A stretch of 64,000 nucleotides of DNA from Taeniopygia guttata (Eukaryota; Chordata; Aves; Passeriformes; Estrildidae), in contig NC_133027.1 in assembly GCF_048771995.1 (NCBI RefSeq), forward strand, positions 12,954,001-13,018,000. Reading direction: 5' to 3'. Position numbers and translations under genes: made by a program. Every line of letters begins with the position of its first letter. Position 1 is the stretch's first letter. This document shows, piece after piece, positions 13,604 through 26,400 of this stretch. The notes under the pieces are model-generated. The model saw only the letters and a list, made by a program, of their open reading frames with translations. It was not told where the DNA came from and searched no databases.

Positions 13604-13745
13604 CTTCACAGAATCACAGAATACTCTGAGTAGGAAGGGCACCACAGGGATCATCAAGTCCAGCTCTTAGGTGAATGGCCTATAGGGGGAATCAAACCCA
13701 CAACTTTGACATTATTAGCAACCTGCTCTAACCAAATTAGTCCTG
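13604..13745 (-). mobile_element. tRNA-Ile-derived SINE with CR1-like tail (TguSINE1-like)
   Basis: On the - strand the head reads like tRNA-Ile(AAT): TTGGTTAGAGCAGGTTGC, TAATAATGTCAAAGTTGTG, and box B GGGTTTGATTCCCC (plus-strand complement around 13686-13699). The tail is GAGCTGGACTTGATGATCC followed by TATTCTGTGATTCTGTGA, a CR1 3' end. This structure is known in songbirds. It lies about 150 bp upstream of the ZPAX TATA box. Confidence 0.78.
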
Positions 13746-13897
13746 AGAACCTGATAGTTAGGAGCTGACAGACATAAAAATAGAGAGACCTAGGAACCAA
13801 TTAGGAGCTGATTTAATCAGTAAAGCAAAAAAACAGGTGATGTGAATTACAGGTTCATAATTAGGAGGATAAACAGCTGAAAAAAGGGTCTCATCAA

Positions 13898-13905
13898 TAT
13901 AAATA
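13898..13905 (+). promoter_or_regulatory. ZPAX: TATA box of ZPAX with nearby E-boxes
   Basis: A TATAAATA match lies about 160 bp upstream of the ZPAX start codon, compatible with a 5' UTR of roughly 130 nt. E-boxes CAGGTG (13834-13839) and CAGCTG (13874-13879) lie just upstream. Mammalian Zp genes have a TATA box and an upstream E-box bound by the oocyte factor FIGLA. The parallel is inferred. Confidence 0.42.
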
Positions 13906-14063
13906 TGGCAGCCTTTCTATTTAGCCCATAACTAAAAATCCAGAAAGGCTTAGCTTTCTATGCAAAGCTGAGAAAGGAGGGTTTTTAAGTTGGTTTTTTT
14001 TTGTGTGTGCGTGTGGTGCTTTAAAGAAAAAAGCACCACAAATAGAGGCTGAGCAAATGAACA

Positions 14064-17000
14064 ATGGAGCTGAGCCTGGTACAGAGGTGAGAGCTCTATG
14101 GCTACTAAAGATAAATGCTCTTACTTATTTAACTTTTCTGGTTTATCTTCCCTAATTTTCTAGTGATGACTTAGGAAAATTCATTTTTCCAATTGCCTAG
14201 TCTAGAACTGTTGGCCTAAACTCAAGGCTAATTTTTTATTCTGAGGAGAAATTTCTGAGCAAGAAATTTGCTATCAATTTGTCACAGCTGAAGCTGCTGC
14301 TAATCCCTGTCTTCTCTTACAGGTTGTCACTAATAGTGATATTTTTCTCTGGGGTATGGACTCAAGAGACACCAGGTAATGCTGCTATAAACTGATTTCA
14401 CATCAGTTTGCAGGCTTCTCTGTATGTGTTATCTGGGCTTATGTGTGTCTCAGAAGAGTCTGAAGCTCTTGTGGCAGCCTTACTTGCATGTTTTTCTGTG
14501 AAACTTTAAACATACAAGGATTTTCTGGGAACTACATTCTTTAGTTTCATGTGTTACTATATTAAGCAAATGTTTCTACCTTTCCTCACTCTGGTAACAT
14601 GAACTGATGAATTTATAAGGCATTTATTCTCTTCAGTGTAGTTGTTGTTAGTCACCATACAATATGTAAGGTCTTTTATTGTAGCTTAACCTAGCTAAGT
14701 ATCAGGCAGCTATTTGCTCATTCTTTATGCCCTCCCACCCCAGCAGAATAGGGAGGAGACTCAGGAAAAGCCTCAAGGATTGAGAACAATATTTTAATAA
14801 TTGGAACCAAGTAAAAGATGACAATGCTAATAATAATCACAATTTTAATTTTTAATGTTATAAAACGTATGAAAAATTTGTGATGCACAATAGGTGCCCA
14901 TTACAACTGATGCCCAGTCTGTCCCCAAGCAGTGATTGGCACCTCCAGCCAACTCCCCCCAGTTTATACATAGGTTGTGACATTCTATTGTATAGAATAT
15001 ACATTTGGCCAGTTCAGGACAGTTGTCCTGACAGTGCTGACTCCTGGCTTCTTGTGCAGTTCCTCCCTGACAGAGCATGAGCCACTTAACAATCTTTGGC
15101 TTGGTGCTAAGCACTGCTCAGCAGCAACCAAAACTTCAGTGTGTTATCAGCATAATTCTTGCACTAAATCCAAAGTACAGCTCTGTACCAGCTACTAGGA
15201 AGAAAAATAACTCTATCCTGGCCAAAATCAGGACAAAATATTATAAAGACAGCAGTGATTAGTCTCAGAGGAAACAGTTTTCTTAGTCAAAAATCGTTTC
15301 TTACAAAACAGAGCTGGTCCTGGAGCAGCAGATGCAGAGAACTGTTTCTAGGACTGTCTGCCCTACTCACTATGGGTCCTGTATAAAACACATTGGCCAT
15401 CCCCAACAATCAAAGTAAATATGTACTGGAGAAGGTTTGATCCAGCTTAGAGCAATTCTCTATCTGCACTGAATCCAATTGGTAGCTTGGAGTGTGGGTG
15501 GAATAGGGTCATGTTCACCAGCATCTGTCTGCTGCTCCTTAGTATGACCATCTCTGACATGGGAATTGCATCACCAGTAAACTTCAGCCTACAGTGCTGA
15601 ACCCTAGAGGAAAAAGAATCCTCTCAGCTCTTATAATGCACCGTTATTGTAAAAGGTATAGCTGGTGTTGGCTCATGATGCCATAGAAACTCCTGTTTGA
15701 AGCAACAAATCCCCATTTATTAGATGTGCATGTCAAATGAGAAACCTTCTGTGGTCTCTAGTCCCACACTTAGGACAGTGTGTACCTGCCTCCTGCCTGT
15801 ACGAGGTTTGGGAGCCATGGCCTGGTTTGTGCTGTGGTCATAGCTTGGGCCTGTGGCTTCTCAAGCCATTTTCTCTGTTCCTGTGTGGTCCTTTCCCAGT
15901 ATGAGCCAGCTGGCTTCTGGTACTGGTACTTGGGCAAGTGACCAGGGTAGGTTGATGGACAGCTTATGTGGCTGCTCTCCACACAGACCTGCTTTTGGCC
16001 CTTGTGAATAAAGGGGAACAGGTGGAAGTTTCTGGTTATTTTGTGGTGGGTTTTGTTGGTTGGGATTTTTTTTTGGTTTAGAGGTTGGGTTTTTTCTCTT
16101 TCCAGGAGTGTTTGGGAATTTGACATTCTATTTTATTTCATCTGAGGTGTTCAGATTGGGGCAGCCAATGTAGTACCTTTTTGATCATGTTCCAAAATCC
16201 TATTTCCATGACCAGCTGTTGCAGGTAGCATTGCCAAATCATCAAACGCCATTACTAATAGGATACTAATTTTGGAGCTAGCTTTTCTCCTGGAATTACT
16301 GCCAGTATAAACACAACCTCTCACCTCTCCTGACCACAGATGTATGACTGTCACAACACTGACTTTATAAAGCAATCTGGGAAATAGCAGATTTGTTGCT
16401 ATCTTATTTTGAATCCCCATCTTTTCAATACAGGACCCATGAGTTCAAAGTGCTTGGGGAACCTCCTGAGGATAACACTGAATGCAGACTACTTTGAAGA
16501 CAAATATTTATCTTTTTTTGTTGTTGGTAAGTTGATGTAGAAGAACTCAGTGAGAGAACTACACATGGTGAAATGCTTAAAATTATCTGAGATGCTTCTA
16601 TACTAGAATTGCCTGAATTATTCTACTATTATAGTGCTTAGTAAGTTGGATCTCATTGTAAGTGAACTGCTACCTTGATTTCTGTGTAACCTCGACTTGT
16701 TTTTTGATAACTTAGCCATGACTTAGCCAACTTCACCAGACTTGATTTTGTTATCTTTGGGCTGAAATTGAAATGCACATGGTAGTTTCTAGGCATGTTA
16801 AAGCTGGTGGATTCTCTTTGTGATAAGAATGTTTTTTAGTAATAGTACATACTGTTCTGAAAATTCACTAGCTGAAGCTGGCACAACGTTATTTATTTTT
16901 GCACTAGTGGCTTCAGCTTGGTGGAGGTGTATACTTAATGAAGTTTAAGAAAAATTAGCTGGGCCTTCTAGCTATAGACTCAATAGTCAGCAAGTGGTAT

Positions 17001-17427
17001 CTTTCTGTGAAAAGCATCACAGAATGCCCTGGAAGGGCACAGTGATAATACTTTTGGCATATAAACGCCTGCTTTCAGATTATATGTATAAATGTAAACT
17101 TGTCTTTAAAAAAGTTCTCCATGCCATCCGTTTTTCTAGGAGTGGGTTTTGTGTCAAAACCCACTTAAAATGTGCTCTTTGTTCAGAGATCGTCACTCAT
17201 ACACAAAAACACTCTTCTGCCAGAGCAGGTTTCTCAAGGAGCTAGCAGAGCAGGAGTTGTACTTGTTAGTACAGTTCTTTGCTATCCATTTGCCTGCAGA
17301 TCAGTCTGGCACAGCCTGGGAGCTGGATGAGGCCATGGCAGCACAGTGTGGATATACGGTAGCTTACAGCACCTGGAGGAGCATTCAGCTCCGTGCTTCT
17401 GCACTGAGCTGCCACTCTCACTTAGAG
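14064..17427 (+). other. ZPAX: ZPAX exons 1-4: signal peptide and first ZP-N-like domain
   Basis: Exon 1 (14064-14086) and exon 2 (14323-14375) encode a basic-hydrophobic signal peptide, with cleavage likely near VWTQ. Exon 3 (16434-16526) begins the mature domain with CLGNLLRITLNADYF, a pattern typical of the N-terminal ZP-N domain of ZP2/ZPAX proteins. Exon 4 (17300-17427) continues with QCGYTVAYSTW and ends ALSCHSHLE. Intron phases are 2, 1, 1 and 0. Intron 2 is about 2 kb and carries an antisense LTR fossil. Confidence 0.72.
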
Positions 17428-20400
17428 GTAAGTCTGTTACAGACACTTTGACTACAGTGCTCTTGTACACTGACTTTATGTGAGAAATTACTGAGTTATT
17501 AATGGACATTAACTAAGGTGTCATAATGTGTTGAGTATCTGTTAGCAGAGAATAATAATTTTCTTCAAATGTATCCAGAAGTCTGAGAATATTCCCTGGT
17601 ACTGCCATTTGGAGGGCCTACAGATGAACACATGAAATGTACAATATGTGCCCTTAAAGGACAACTATTTTCTTGTGGATTACAATAGGGACTTGCATCT
17701 GGCAGCTGTGTTGCACTCTGCCCTAACAATATTAAGTGCCTTGAAACACATCAAAGTAAAAACTAAAACTTTGGTTGCTGGCTCACTGCTACTATGTCAA
17801 AAAACACAAAATCAGCTATCTCTTAGGTTTGTTTGTTTTCTTACTGTCCAATTCTGGGGCTATGTAAAAGGAACAAACTTGCTGCCCAAAGTATTTATGT
17901 TGTTGTGTAGCTATACACCTATGTGCATATATCTTGTGCAGTTAATGAATTTGAAAGTGATAATGCTTCAGTATGGAGTTGCTCTTCTGTGCAGAGTCTA
18001 GTGGGTGTATTTTGTAATTTAATTTAAGGTCACAAGGCTAGGTGGTGCCCAGCTAGGGAAAAGCAGTCTAACAGGCAAATATTCTGTTTGCCCATGTAGA
18101 AAGATGTGTTCACAATAACTATACAAATCAAAGCATCTCATGCTCCTGATATGAGCAATGCTACAACTCATCTGGAAAGTGCAAGTTGCCACTACGGTCC
18201 ATGGAGTCCCAGAGAGATAATATGTGAAAATAACTACATGGAGGTAAGTATTTACAGAAAGTGCTAGAAGTAAAACGGTAGGTACTGCAAGGTGCTCTCT
18301 TAGATTGTGTTTCCAATTCCTATTCCTAGAATTTTGTCAGCTTCAGACTGCCTCATAATGAGCAGCTTGTTAGTGAGTATGCAGTATGCATCTTAAGTGA
18401 TACATTTATATTATGATTGTATAACTCATGTTAGCATTAATAGCTAATAAAGCTGTAAAATCATATTTAAAAGGCTAAGCTTGTAGCTTGAACTCACTGA
18501 TTGTTGTCCCAATAAATCTTATTTGAGACAACAGGGAATGCATACTGCCTGAAGGAAGTTTCTCTGCTGGGGAAGAATGCAGAAGGGGAAATGGACTCCT
18601 CTTGGAAGAGGATGTTGGAGTCATTAACAATCTCTCGTCTTAAGTGGAAATAGAAAGTAGAGGATAGGTGGAAAATAAAAAGAAACTGACATCAAGCAGA
18701 CTATAGGTGAATCACCAGGCATGGTGGCATCTCCATGTGGGAAATGCTGGGTTCCCTTGCAAAAGGCTTGTAGGGTGTTGAAGATAAGGATATAAGTGCT
18801 ATCAGCAAACCTCTTACAGATGGTTTTTCCCCTCAGGTTTCTGTCAGGAGGGAGGTTCCACAGACTATAAAAGACTTTCTTCAAGATGAACCTCAGGACT
18901 GGAGTCTTGCATTTCCAGAAGTAAAACTACAGGTTTTCTTTCTAGCAAAAGCTAGTGCTACCTCTGGCACAACCATCCTTCTTTTCTTTAACCATGCAAT
19001 ACTTTCATAAAGTACTTAAGCAGCAATAACAGAACTTCTGTATCAAGTGGTTTTAGCATATTTTTATACATTAGAAGTACAGACAGCTGTAGGCTGTGTC
19101 TCCAAGGAAGAAATCAAGTCTCCCCCGGGCAAGAGATTTTGCAAAAAACAAGTAAACAAAAAAATTCTCTAAAACACCATGGCCCAGAAAAAAGCTGTGA
19201 GGAGGCTTTTTTTCTTGGACTTTGTATGTGCAGAGTCTGCAACAGTGCAGTTAGTGCCATTAGTTATTATCTGTTGCCCTTAATATGGAAAGTTTTCTCT
19301 ATGCATGAGGTGTAGGAAGCTGGAGGGATTTCCCACTAGTAAAATTCAAAGACAACAAAACTGCTGGGCAACTCAATACAGTAAATCATTCAATGCAATA
19401 AGCCTGTTACTTTGTACATCATGTTTTAACTATTGATGAATTTCTCTGGGTAGGCAAAGGCAGAAGAAGCCTCAATATGGCAAATAGCATTTCATCAGCC
19501 AGAAGAAAAAAGGGCTCTGCTTGTGAGCAATGCTTGGAGTGCAGGCTATGGACTCAACACCACAGGCTCCAGGGTTCTGCTGCGAGTGCCATACACTGTT
19601 GCCCAAGTTCAGCTGGTTGAGGTTGGTGTGCTCCTGCTGGCCCAACAAGCTGCCAGGCTGTGCTGGTCTAACCAGATGCCTTCCTTACAGGATCAGGGGA
19701 TTACCTTTTCTGTGCTGAGATCAAGCGTATTTTACAAATACCAATGGGTGATCCTGATGGTGGATACTGCTGTGGCATGTCCTGTAGGTAAGGAGTGTGG
19801 TACCATGATCTAATGCCAAAATGTACAGGGACAGACTCACAACTAGTGAGCTGACAGCTCTCATGTCTTGTCCCCAAGATGGTGTGGACTACACGAACAA
19901 AACAATCACCTGGACTGTTCCAAAGTATATTCCACCACTCTCTGCTGGAATGACTGGCTTTAAGGATGTGCTTGTGGAAGCTGGTGTGGATCTACACAAA
20001 CTCTCTGCCGAGGAAATGGCTTCCAGGAAATATGTGTTATTGAATGAGTTAAAAGCAATTACAATGAAGATTCCAATAGGTGCAGAAGGTGGTTATTACA
20101 AGGTTGGTGACTTATGTTAGGTGCCATGCAAGCAATATTCTGGGATGTTTGTTTGTTTTCTGATCAGGAATAATTCTTAATCTTGTGCCTTTTAAATGAA
20201 AGATAGGAGTGTGGGAGTGAGGGAGAACAAAGGATTTGTTAAAACCTCCAGAAGCCCTGACCAAAGATAGCATTTGTAATCACCACTTTATGAAGAATTT
20301 CTTTTCTTGCAAGTGCGGGTAGACAGAATCCTACACAGAACTATTGATTCATGATTTACTCAGGTTAACACAGAGCTTTCACCTATTAGTCCTCATCTTA

Positions 20401-23400
20401 TACTCCTCAGAGATGGTTCTAAGTGGCTTGTAAAGCATGCATGGGTTCTGTTGTATTTTACACAGACCACTTAAGAGAATGGGAATAACCTATTAGTCCA
20501 GCAGACCATGTGCTCTTGGGATGTTGGGACTACACATCTAAATCTAACTGCTTGGGGTGAACTGAGTCCTGGAAAAATCTAGCAACTGAACTTCTGGTGA
20601 GGTTGCATAAGCAACCCTATTCACTGTGAAACAGTCCCCTGCTGCTTTGAATCGTGGCTGGTGGGAGGTCACTTTCCAAAGGAAGTCTTCTGAATATTCT
20701 GAGATAATCTAAACAGGGATACAAGAGTTCAGGATTCCTGAACAAAAAAGGCAATTGGTTGGGCTGTAGGTTTAACTGACCTTGAGATGCTCCAATACAA
20801 CTTTAATGCAAAATCAAGCCACACTAGAGGGTACTGATTTGAATTCTAGACTTCTGTGAGCAATGGACAGCTTGGGATGAAATACATCATCAACCTGATC
20901 TTGGAACACCAGTGGGAAGACAACAAATGGGGACTAACCAAACATATTATCATCAAGGAAATAGAAACACCATTTGAACAAGTGGAAGTTGCTACAACCA
21001 GTAGTAAGTAGCTGAATATTGAATTTACCAAAGGTTTTGGTACTGTTAAGAGCTTAATGCTATTTGTTCCTTTTCAGATTTAAATCTGAGTGCCGGGCTA
21101 ATGAATGTTACAGTGGGAACATTCCTCCCAGATGCTGAGCTTGTGAACTTAACTATTGAAGGGGTTGTTGTGGCTGTACCCGAAGCTGTTCAGCATGGCT
21201 ACTTAATACACAGGACCAGATATGCTAATGGAAGCAAAGCATATGTAATTCAAGTTCCACTTGATGCAACAAGTGTTAAAAAAGAGGTGTGTACTAAGAC
21301 ACTGCAGCATCCCATGGTATAGAAATTATGATGTCACTTGGTGATTTTTCATGTCTAAATATGATTTTCCTAGTACATGAGAGAAGACATGAGAGCATAC
21401 ACCCTGAATGTCACACTCACATTCATCACCTATCCATCAAGTGAGACCTTTGTTGTCCCAGTAATTGCACTGTCGGCTGTGAAAGATGCAGGTAAACTTT
21501 GTGGAACCTGAGTGAAACGGCACCAACCTGGCTGTGAGCTGGGCTGATTTCAGCCAGGGATCCTGCCAGTAATCCCAGGGAGCTGTTCAGCCAGGGATAC
21601 TGCCAGTCCCAGGGAGCTGCACTAAACTGATATCAGCTGGCTGACTCTTGGCTGTTTTGCAGTCCTGCCCAGTGCGAGAGGGGTTTGTGACGGGAGGAAC
21701 CTTCATCTCATTATCACTCGTGGGAATGTGGACCAAAACTGGCTGCCTTTCGTCTCAGACTGGCACCTGACCCCAGAGGCTGCACAGAAGTACAACTACA
21801 TTCTGAGGGACAATGGCACTCACCTGACAATCTCTGTCCCTTTCCTTTCTCCCCATGTGAGCTATGAGGTAAGGCTGCCAACATGTAGCAATTGAAAGAC
21901 ATGTTCTAGCTATGAGATGCTGTATATTCTTGAATGCAAAATAGAACTTCTATTTGAGACAGTCTTCAAAGGTGTAATGGAGGATTATTTTCTGCCCTTG
22001 TAAGAAAACTTTAATTCTTAGTTAATGTTGGCAGAAATAGGCAAGGGGAAAAAAAGAAACACATTCTGCATTTACTTTATGCTGAGCATCTTTAAGGATA
22101 ACTATACATGCAATGGAATTTCTATTGCATTATTTTGCAAAACAGCTGAAAAAGCTTACTGTATGAGCTTCTGGATTAAAAACATCCTGTTTAAGCACAT
22201 CCTGTGGATTTGACTTTGCTCAAGTACCATTATCTTTGGCTTGTGATAACCTGCCCCTTTAGTTTTTGAATGCTTTAGTTGAACAGTGTATCTTTATTCT
22301 CTTGTTTAATCTGTGGTTGTCATCTCCAGGGCTTTCATACCTCTGAAATAAAGGCTACATTCTACTTAACCTTGAAGGATGACATCACCTTGGCTCAGAG
22401 GAGAGATTTCTCAGTTTCCTGCATATTTTCACCTTCAGAGCTAATACGTAATAGCATGTTGGGGATTAGCTGTTAATGCTATTTGAGTTGCAAAACTAAG
22501 CCATGCAGTCTGAAATGTTTCTAGGTTTTAGACTTGTGTGGAACTGTTTGCTTGTCAGACTTCCTACCAGTTAATATGTCACAAGGCAAGTCAAATTAAA
22601 CATTGGAGTGGCTGTCCTAACTAGTACAGGAACAGGGGACAGAAGTGGGAAAGTCCACTTCCCCAGATACCTCCAAAATCAATAAGCTTTTTTAAAGGGT
22701 TTTTGTGGTTGTTTTGAGAGTTGAATGAGGTGGTGCATTTTGGTGGAATGTGGGGTGAATCAGCATTCTAAAGGTGCTAGAACCCTAGATACTAAGAGTT
22801 TTAACAACTCATCAGTATTAAATGTATTGAATATCTTGGCTAGAAAAATCCTTTTTGAAGTGTGTGAGAGCTCCTTGCAAGCTGCTAAAAGAACTTGTCA
22901 GCAAATCCATTCGGAATATCTTTGTTAGGCTACAAAAGGAGGTTGAATCCTGATTTGTGTGAAAATGTATATTTCTCTTTCAGAGTGCCTGCCCAATGGC
23001 ACCATGATTATTACTGCAATCAAACTGGTAGGTGGTGAAGACCTGGACACTGCTCTGCTTGTCTTGAGGGACAGACAGTGCAAACCCAGTCTAGTGACAG
23101 AGATGACTGCAACCTTCAAGTTCAATGTGAACACTTGTGGAACAAGTAGGAAGGTAAGAACTCAGTCACATCAAGTTTACTCTGCATTGGGGTAGGGTTA
23201 TTTATTGCCAGACCTGGCAAAAGTTTAGCAGTGATCTCAAACTGCGTGTACATCACAGCTGAAACCAGCACAGTAGTACATCTATACACTTTCTAAGCTT
23301 ACTTAATTCAGTTGAGCAGAATTTCTTATTGAGTAAAAGTGCTTTTTCAAGATCAGAGGTGCCTTCTGAAACTTGTCTTCAGTTTAATACCTCTGAATTG

Positions 23401-26400
23401 TTTCATGGTGGGCTTGAATGGGAGTTTATGCTGGTCAGAAATACTTGTACACCTTGCAGAAGCTCTTTGGGTATTGCTAATGACTACATGGCCAAAGACT
23501 AGAGTGGCTGCTATTCCTACCACCAAATACTGTACAAATAGAAAACAAACAAAATAACAAATAATCAGAACATGCCTAAATTCAGACCATCATAAATGTA
23601 GCTTGTTTCTGCATTCTTGCATTTCATTCTACTCACTGATTCAGTAAATAAATACAGCTGTTCTTTTTCTCGGGACCATGCACTTCCTTTCTAGGGTGTT
23701 CTGTCATATTCAAGCTAATAAGCTTTCTTCTTCACTATGGCATAGCTGTCACCTATGGTCAGCTTTAGTTCAGTGTGCATTGGGCTGTTGGCTGGTAATT
23801 TCTGCCTATTTCTAAGTATACTCTGCTCAGTGCAATCTGGCAGTCAAGCAGAGGGGTGCAGATACTGTGCCAGACACAAATCAGACTCTAATGTGACTGT
23901 CCTGTTTGTAATGATGTGCATCTTTCAGTTCAACAGCACAACTGTGGCATATGAGAATGAGGTACTCTATCTCAGACCTGGCAACGATATACCCATATAC
24001 CAGTAAGTGTCATTCCCTAATGAAAGGTTATATGTGTTATTTTGGCTGTAAAAAATCTAATTCTAAACCTTTTCTCTCAGGCTGAAATTTCTCTGCTTTT
24101 ATGCAATAGAGCAGACTGCTGATGTTCGATATGAATCTAAGAAGAATCCACCACCCAGTATTCAGCCAGGGTCTGGCTGTCTCGCTCTTTCATTGAAGCT
24201 TTTCAAAGGTAATATCTAGGATTAGACTCTGTAAAATCACTGAATGGCTGAGGCCACAAGGGACCTGATATTGATCTTACTCATCCACTCTGCTCAAGCA
24301 GTGCAGTTTAGAAAATGTTCCCCAGCACCATCTTTAGATGACTTTTAAATGTATCAAAGGATGAAGTGGAAAATTTTTAAGGCCTCTAACAGGAGTTTTG
24401 TCTTCCAAAATGCAACATAAACGGTCAAATATCTGTAGTGTAACAGACTTAGTGTCGCTGACACATGTATGGTTTTCCTTCTTTATCTGGGGACGATGTA
24501 AGTTTTGTATAAGAAATGTGATGCCAGCTTCTCTCTCCTGTGAACTCATGAAGTGTTGCTAAACAGGTTCAGCAATTCATTGCAATGGTTGTAACCGGTG
24601 TCAAATATGCAATACTGCTTTAAAGTGGTACCTATGCCAGCAGAAAGGGTTAACTGAAGTCTGAACCAAACACCCACGATGACTGGAATGGCTATTATGA
24701 TGATTTTTTAATTGATTTTCCCTTCTCACTACCTTTTGAGACAATTTTGAATAAAAATCTTAATGGCTTGTTACAGAAGGAGTGTTTCATTTCTGGATCC
24801 TCAGAGCCAGGGAATATGTTTGAGATTTTTGCTTTCATTGCTGATCTTGCTTTCTTTCCATTCTATCGATTCTTGACATTTGTATGCTGTCCCAAGTTTC
24901 AGTATTATTGCTCCAGAGAAAAAGGTAAAAGAGTAGATAAAAGTGTGAAGCAGAAAGTTTGTGAATACTTACTCCATGAAAAAGAAGCTCCTAATATCAA
25001 TACTCTCTTGCAGAGAAATCCTATTCAGAGCCCTACCAGGAATCAGACTATCCTGTGGTAAAACATCTGAGAGAGGCTCTGTATTTTGAAGTTGAACTGC
25101 TCCAGCCTAAAGATGCAAGACTGGACCTAAACTTGGATGACTGTTGGGCTACCAACTCCCAAAGTCATGACAGCCTCCCCCAATGGCACATCCTTGTACA
25201 CGGGTGAGGAAGGCTTCCCTCCTCTGTTTGGTAACTGCTCAGCACAAAGTGCTGTACCTCAGGCGGGAGGAAAGGGAAAGAGGCAGAGGTGAAGCGGCAG
25301 AGATCACCTTGGAGGCAATTGCTGCTAATCTGTGGGGCATCTGTTGGTGTCAGCACAGTGGCTGTGCCTTCTGTGGGCAGCAGGTCATGTGAGTGGCCAG
25401 AAATGCTTCTAGCCCACAGTTCTGTCTGGAAAGAAAGAGCAAGAAACAACTCTGAATGTGGCCAAAAGCGGAGATCATTAATGGGGAGATCCTATTCATT
25501 CCCCTATGGCCCAAGGAAAATGGAAAGGGAAGCTCTGCTGCATTTCATCTCTTCGCTGTGTTTGAAGATCTGGTTGAAGGTTTAGATCAAATATATTTTC
25601 TCTCACTTTCCCGAACAGGTGTGAAAACAACAAAGATTCCTACAGAACTGTCTTCCACAAAGTTAATTACAGCCTCAGAGTAAAATTTCCTCAGCACCTC
25701 AAGAGATTTGAAGTGAGGATGTTCACCTTTGTCCAGGGCACATCTCTGTTACAAGAGCAGGTCAGATGTCTCTGTTCTGTCCTGAGCTGTTGTCAGTGCC
25801 AACAGGTGAGCCCAGGGTGCTGCATGCGGCCAGTGCTGTGTACAGGCTCAGCTGGCCAGTGCTGCCTGGGGATACTGGACACCTCCTTGAAGGCATAACG
25901 CCCTGGGAGGAGTGAATAAAGACCACCCACTTTTGTTCAGTTCACAGAACAAAATTAGTCTCATTCAGGTTGGAACAGACCCCCAAGATTCTCAAGTCCA
26001 GTCTTTGATGACCATCATGCCCACTAAATAATATCGTGAAGTGCCACATCTATTCATTTTTTGAGCACTTCCAGGTATAGTGACTCCATCACTTTCCTTG
26101 GGAGGCTGTTACAATGCTTTGTCATTTCAGTGAAAAAATCTTACTTAATACCCAACTGAACTGCTCCTAGTGCAATTTGAGGTCATTTTCCCCTTGTCCT
26201 GTCACTAGCTGCCTGGGAGAGGAGGCCACCCCCCACCTCGATACCTTCCCATCCTTTGGGATTGGTATATATTGGATTCCAAATAAGACTTCTGTAAATA
26301 TTCTTGTCTTGTAGTTGTATTTCCACTGCAGTGTGGTGATCTGCAACACTAAGCAACACCCTTTAGATGCCTTTTGTCCAAGGAGATGCAATCCTGGGAA

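Noticed and set aside
13660-13745. Possible tRNA-Ile gene on the - strand
   Set aside because: The tRNA-like part is diverged and runs directly into a CR1-type tail, so it is a SINE head and not a functional tRNA.
15770-16126. 118-codon frame on the - strand
   Set aside because: Within ZPAX intron 2, antisense, no splice sites or domain recognised; poly-T and GGTTTT-rich DNA explains the lack of stops.
24747-25061. 104-codon frame overlapping ZPAX exon 18
   Set aside because: Mostly intron 17; it enters exon 18 in the wrong frame.
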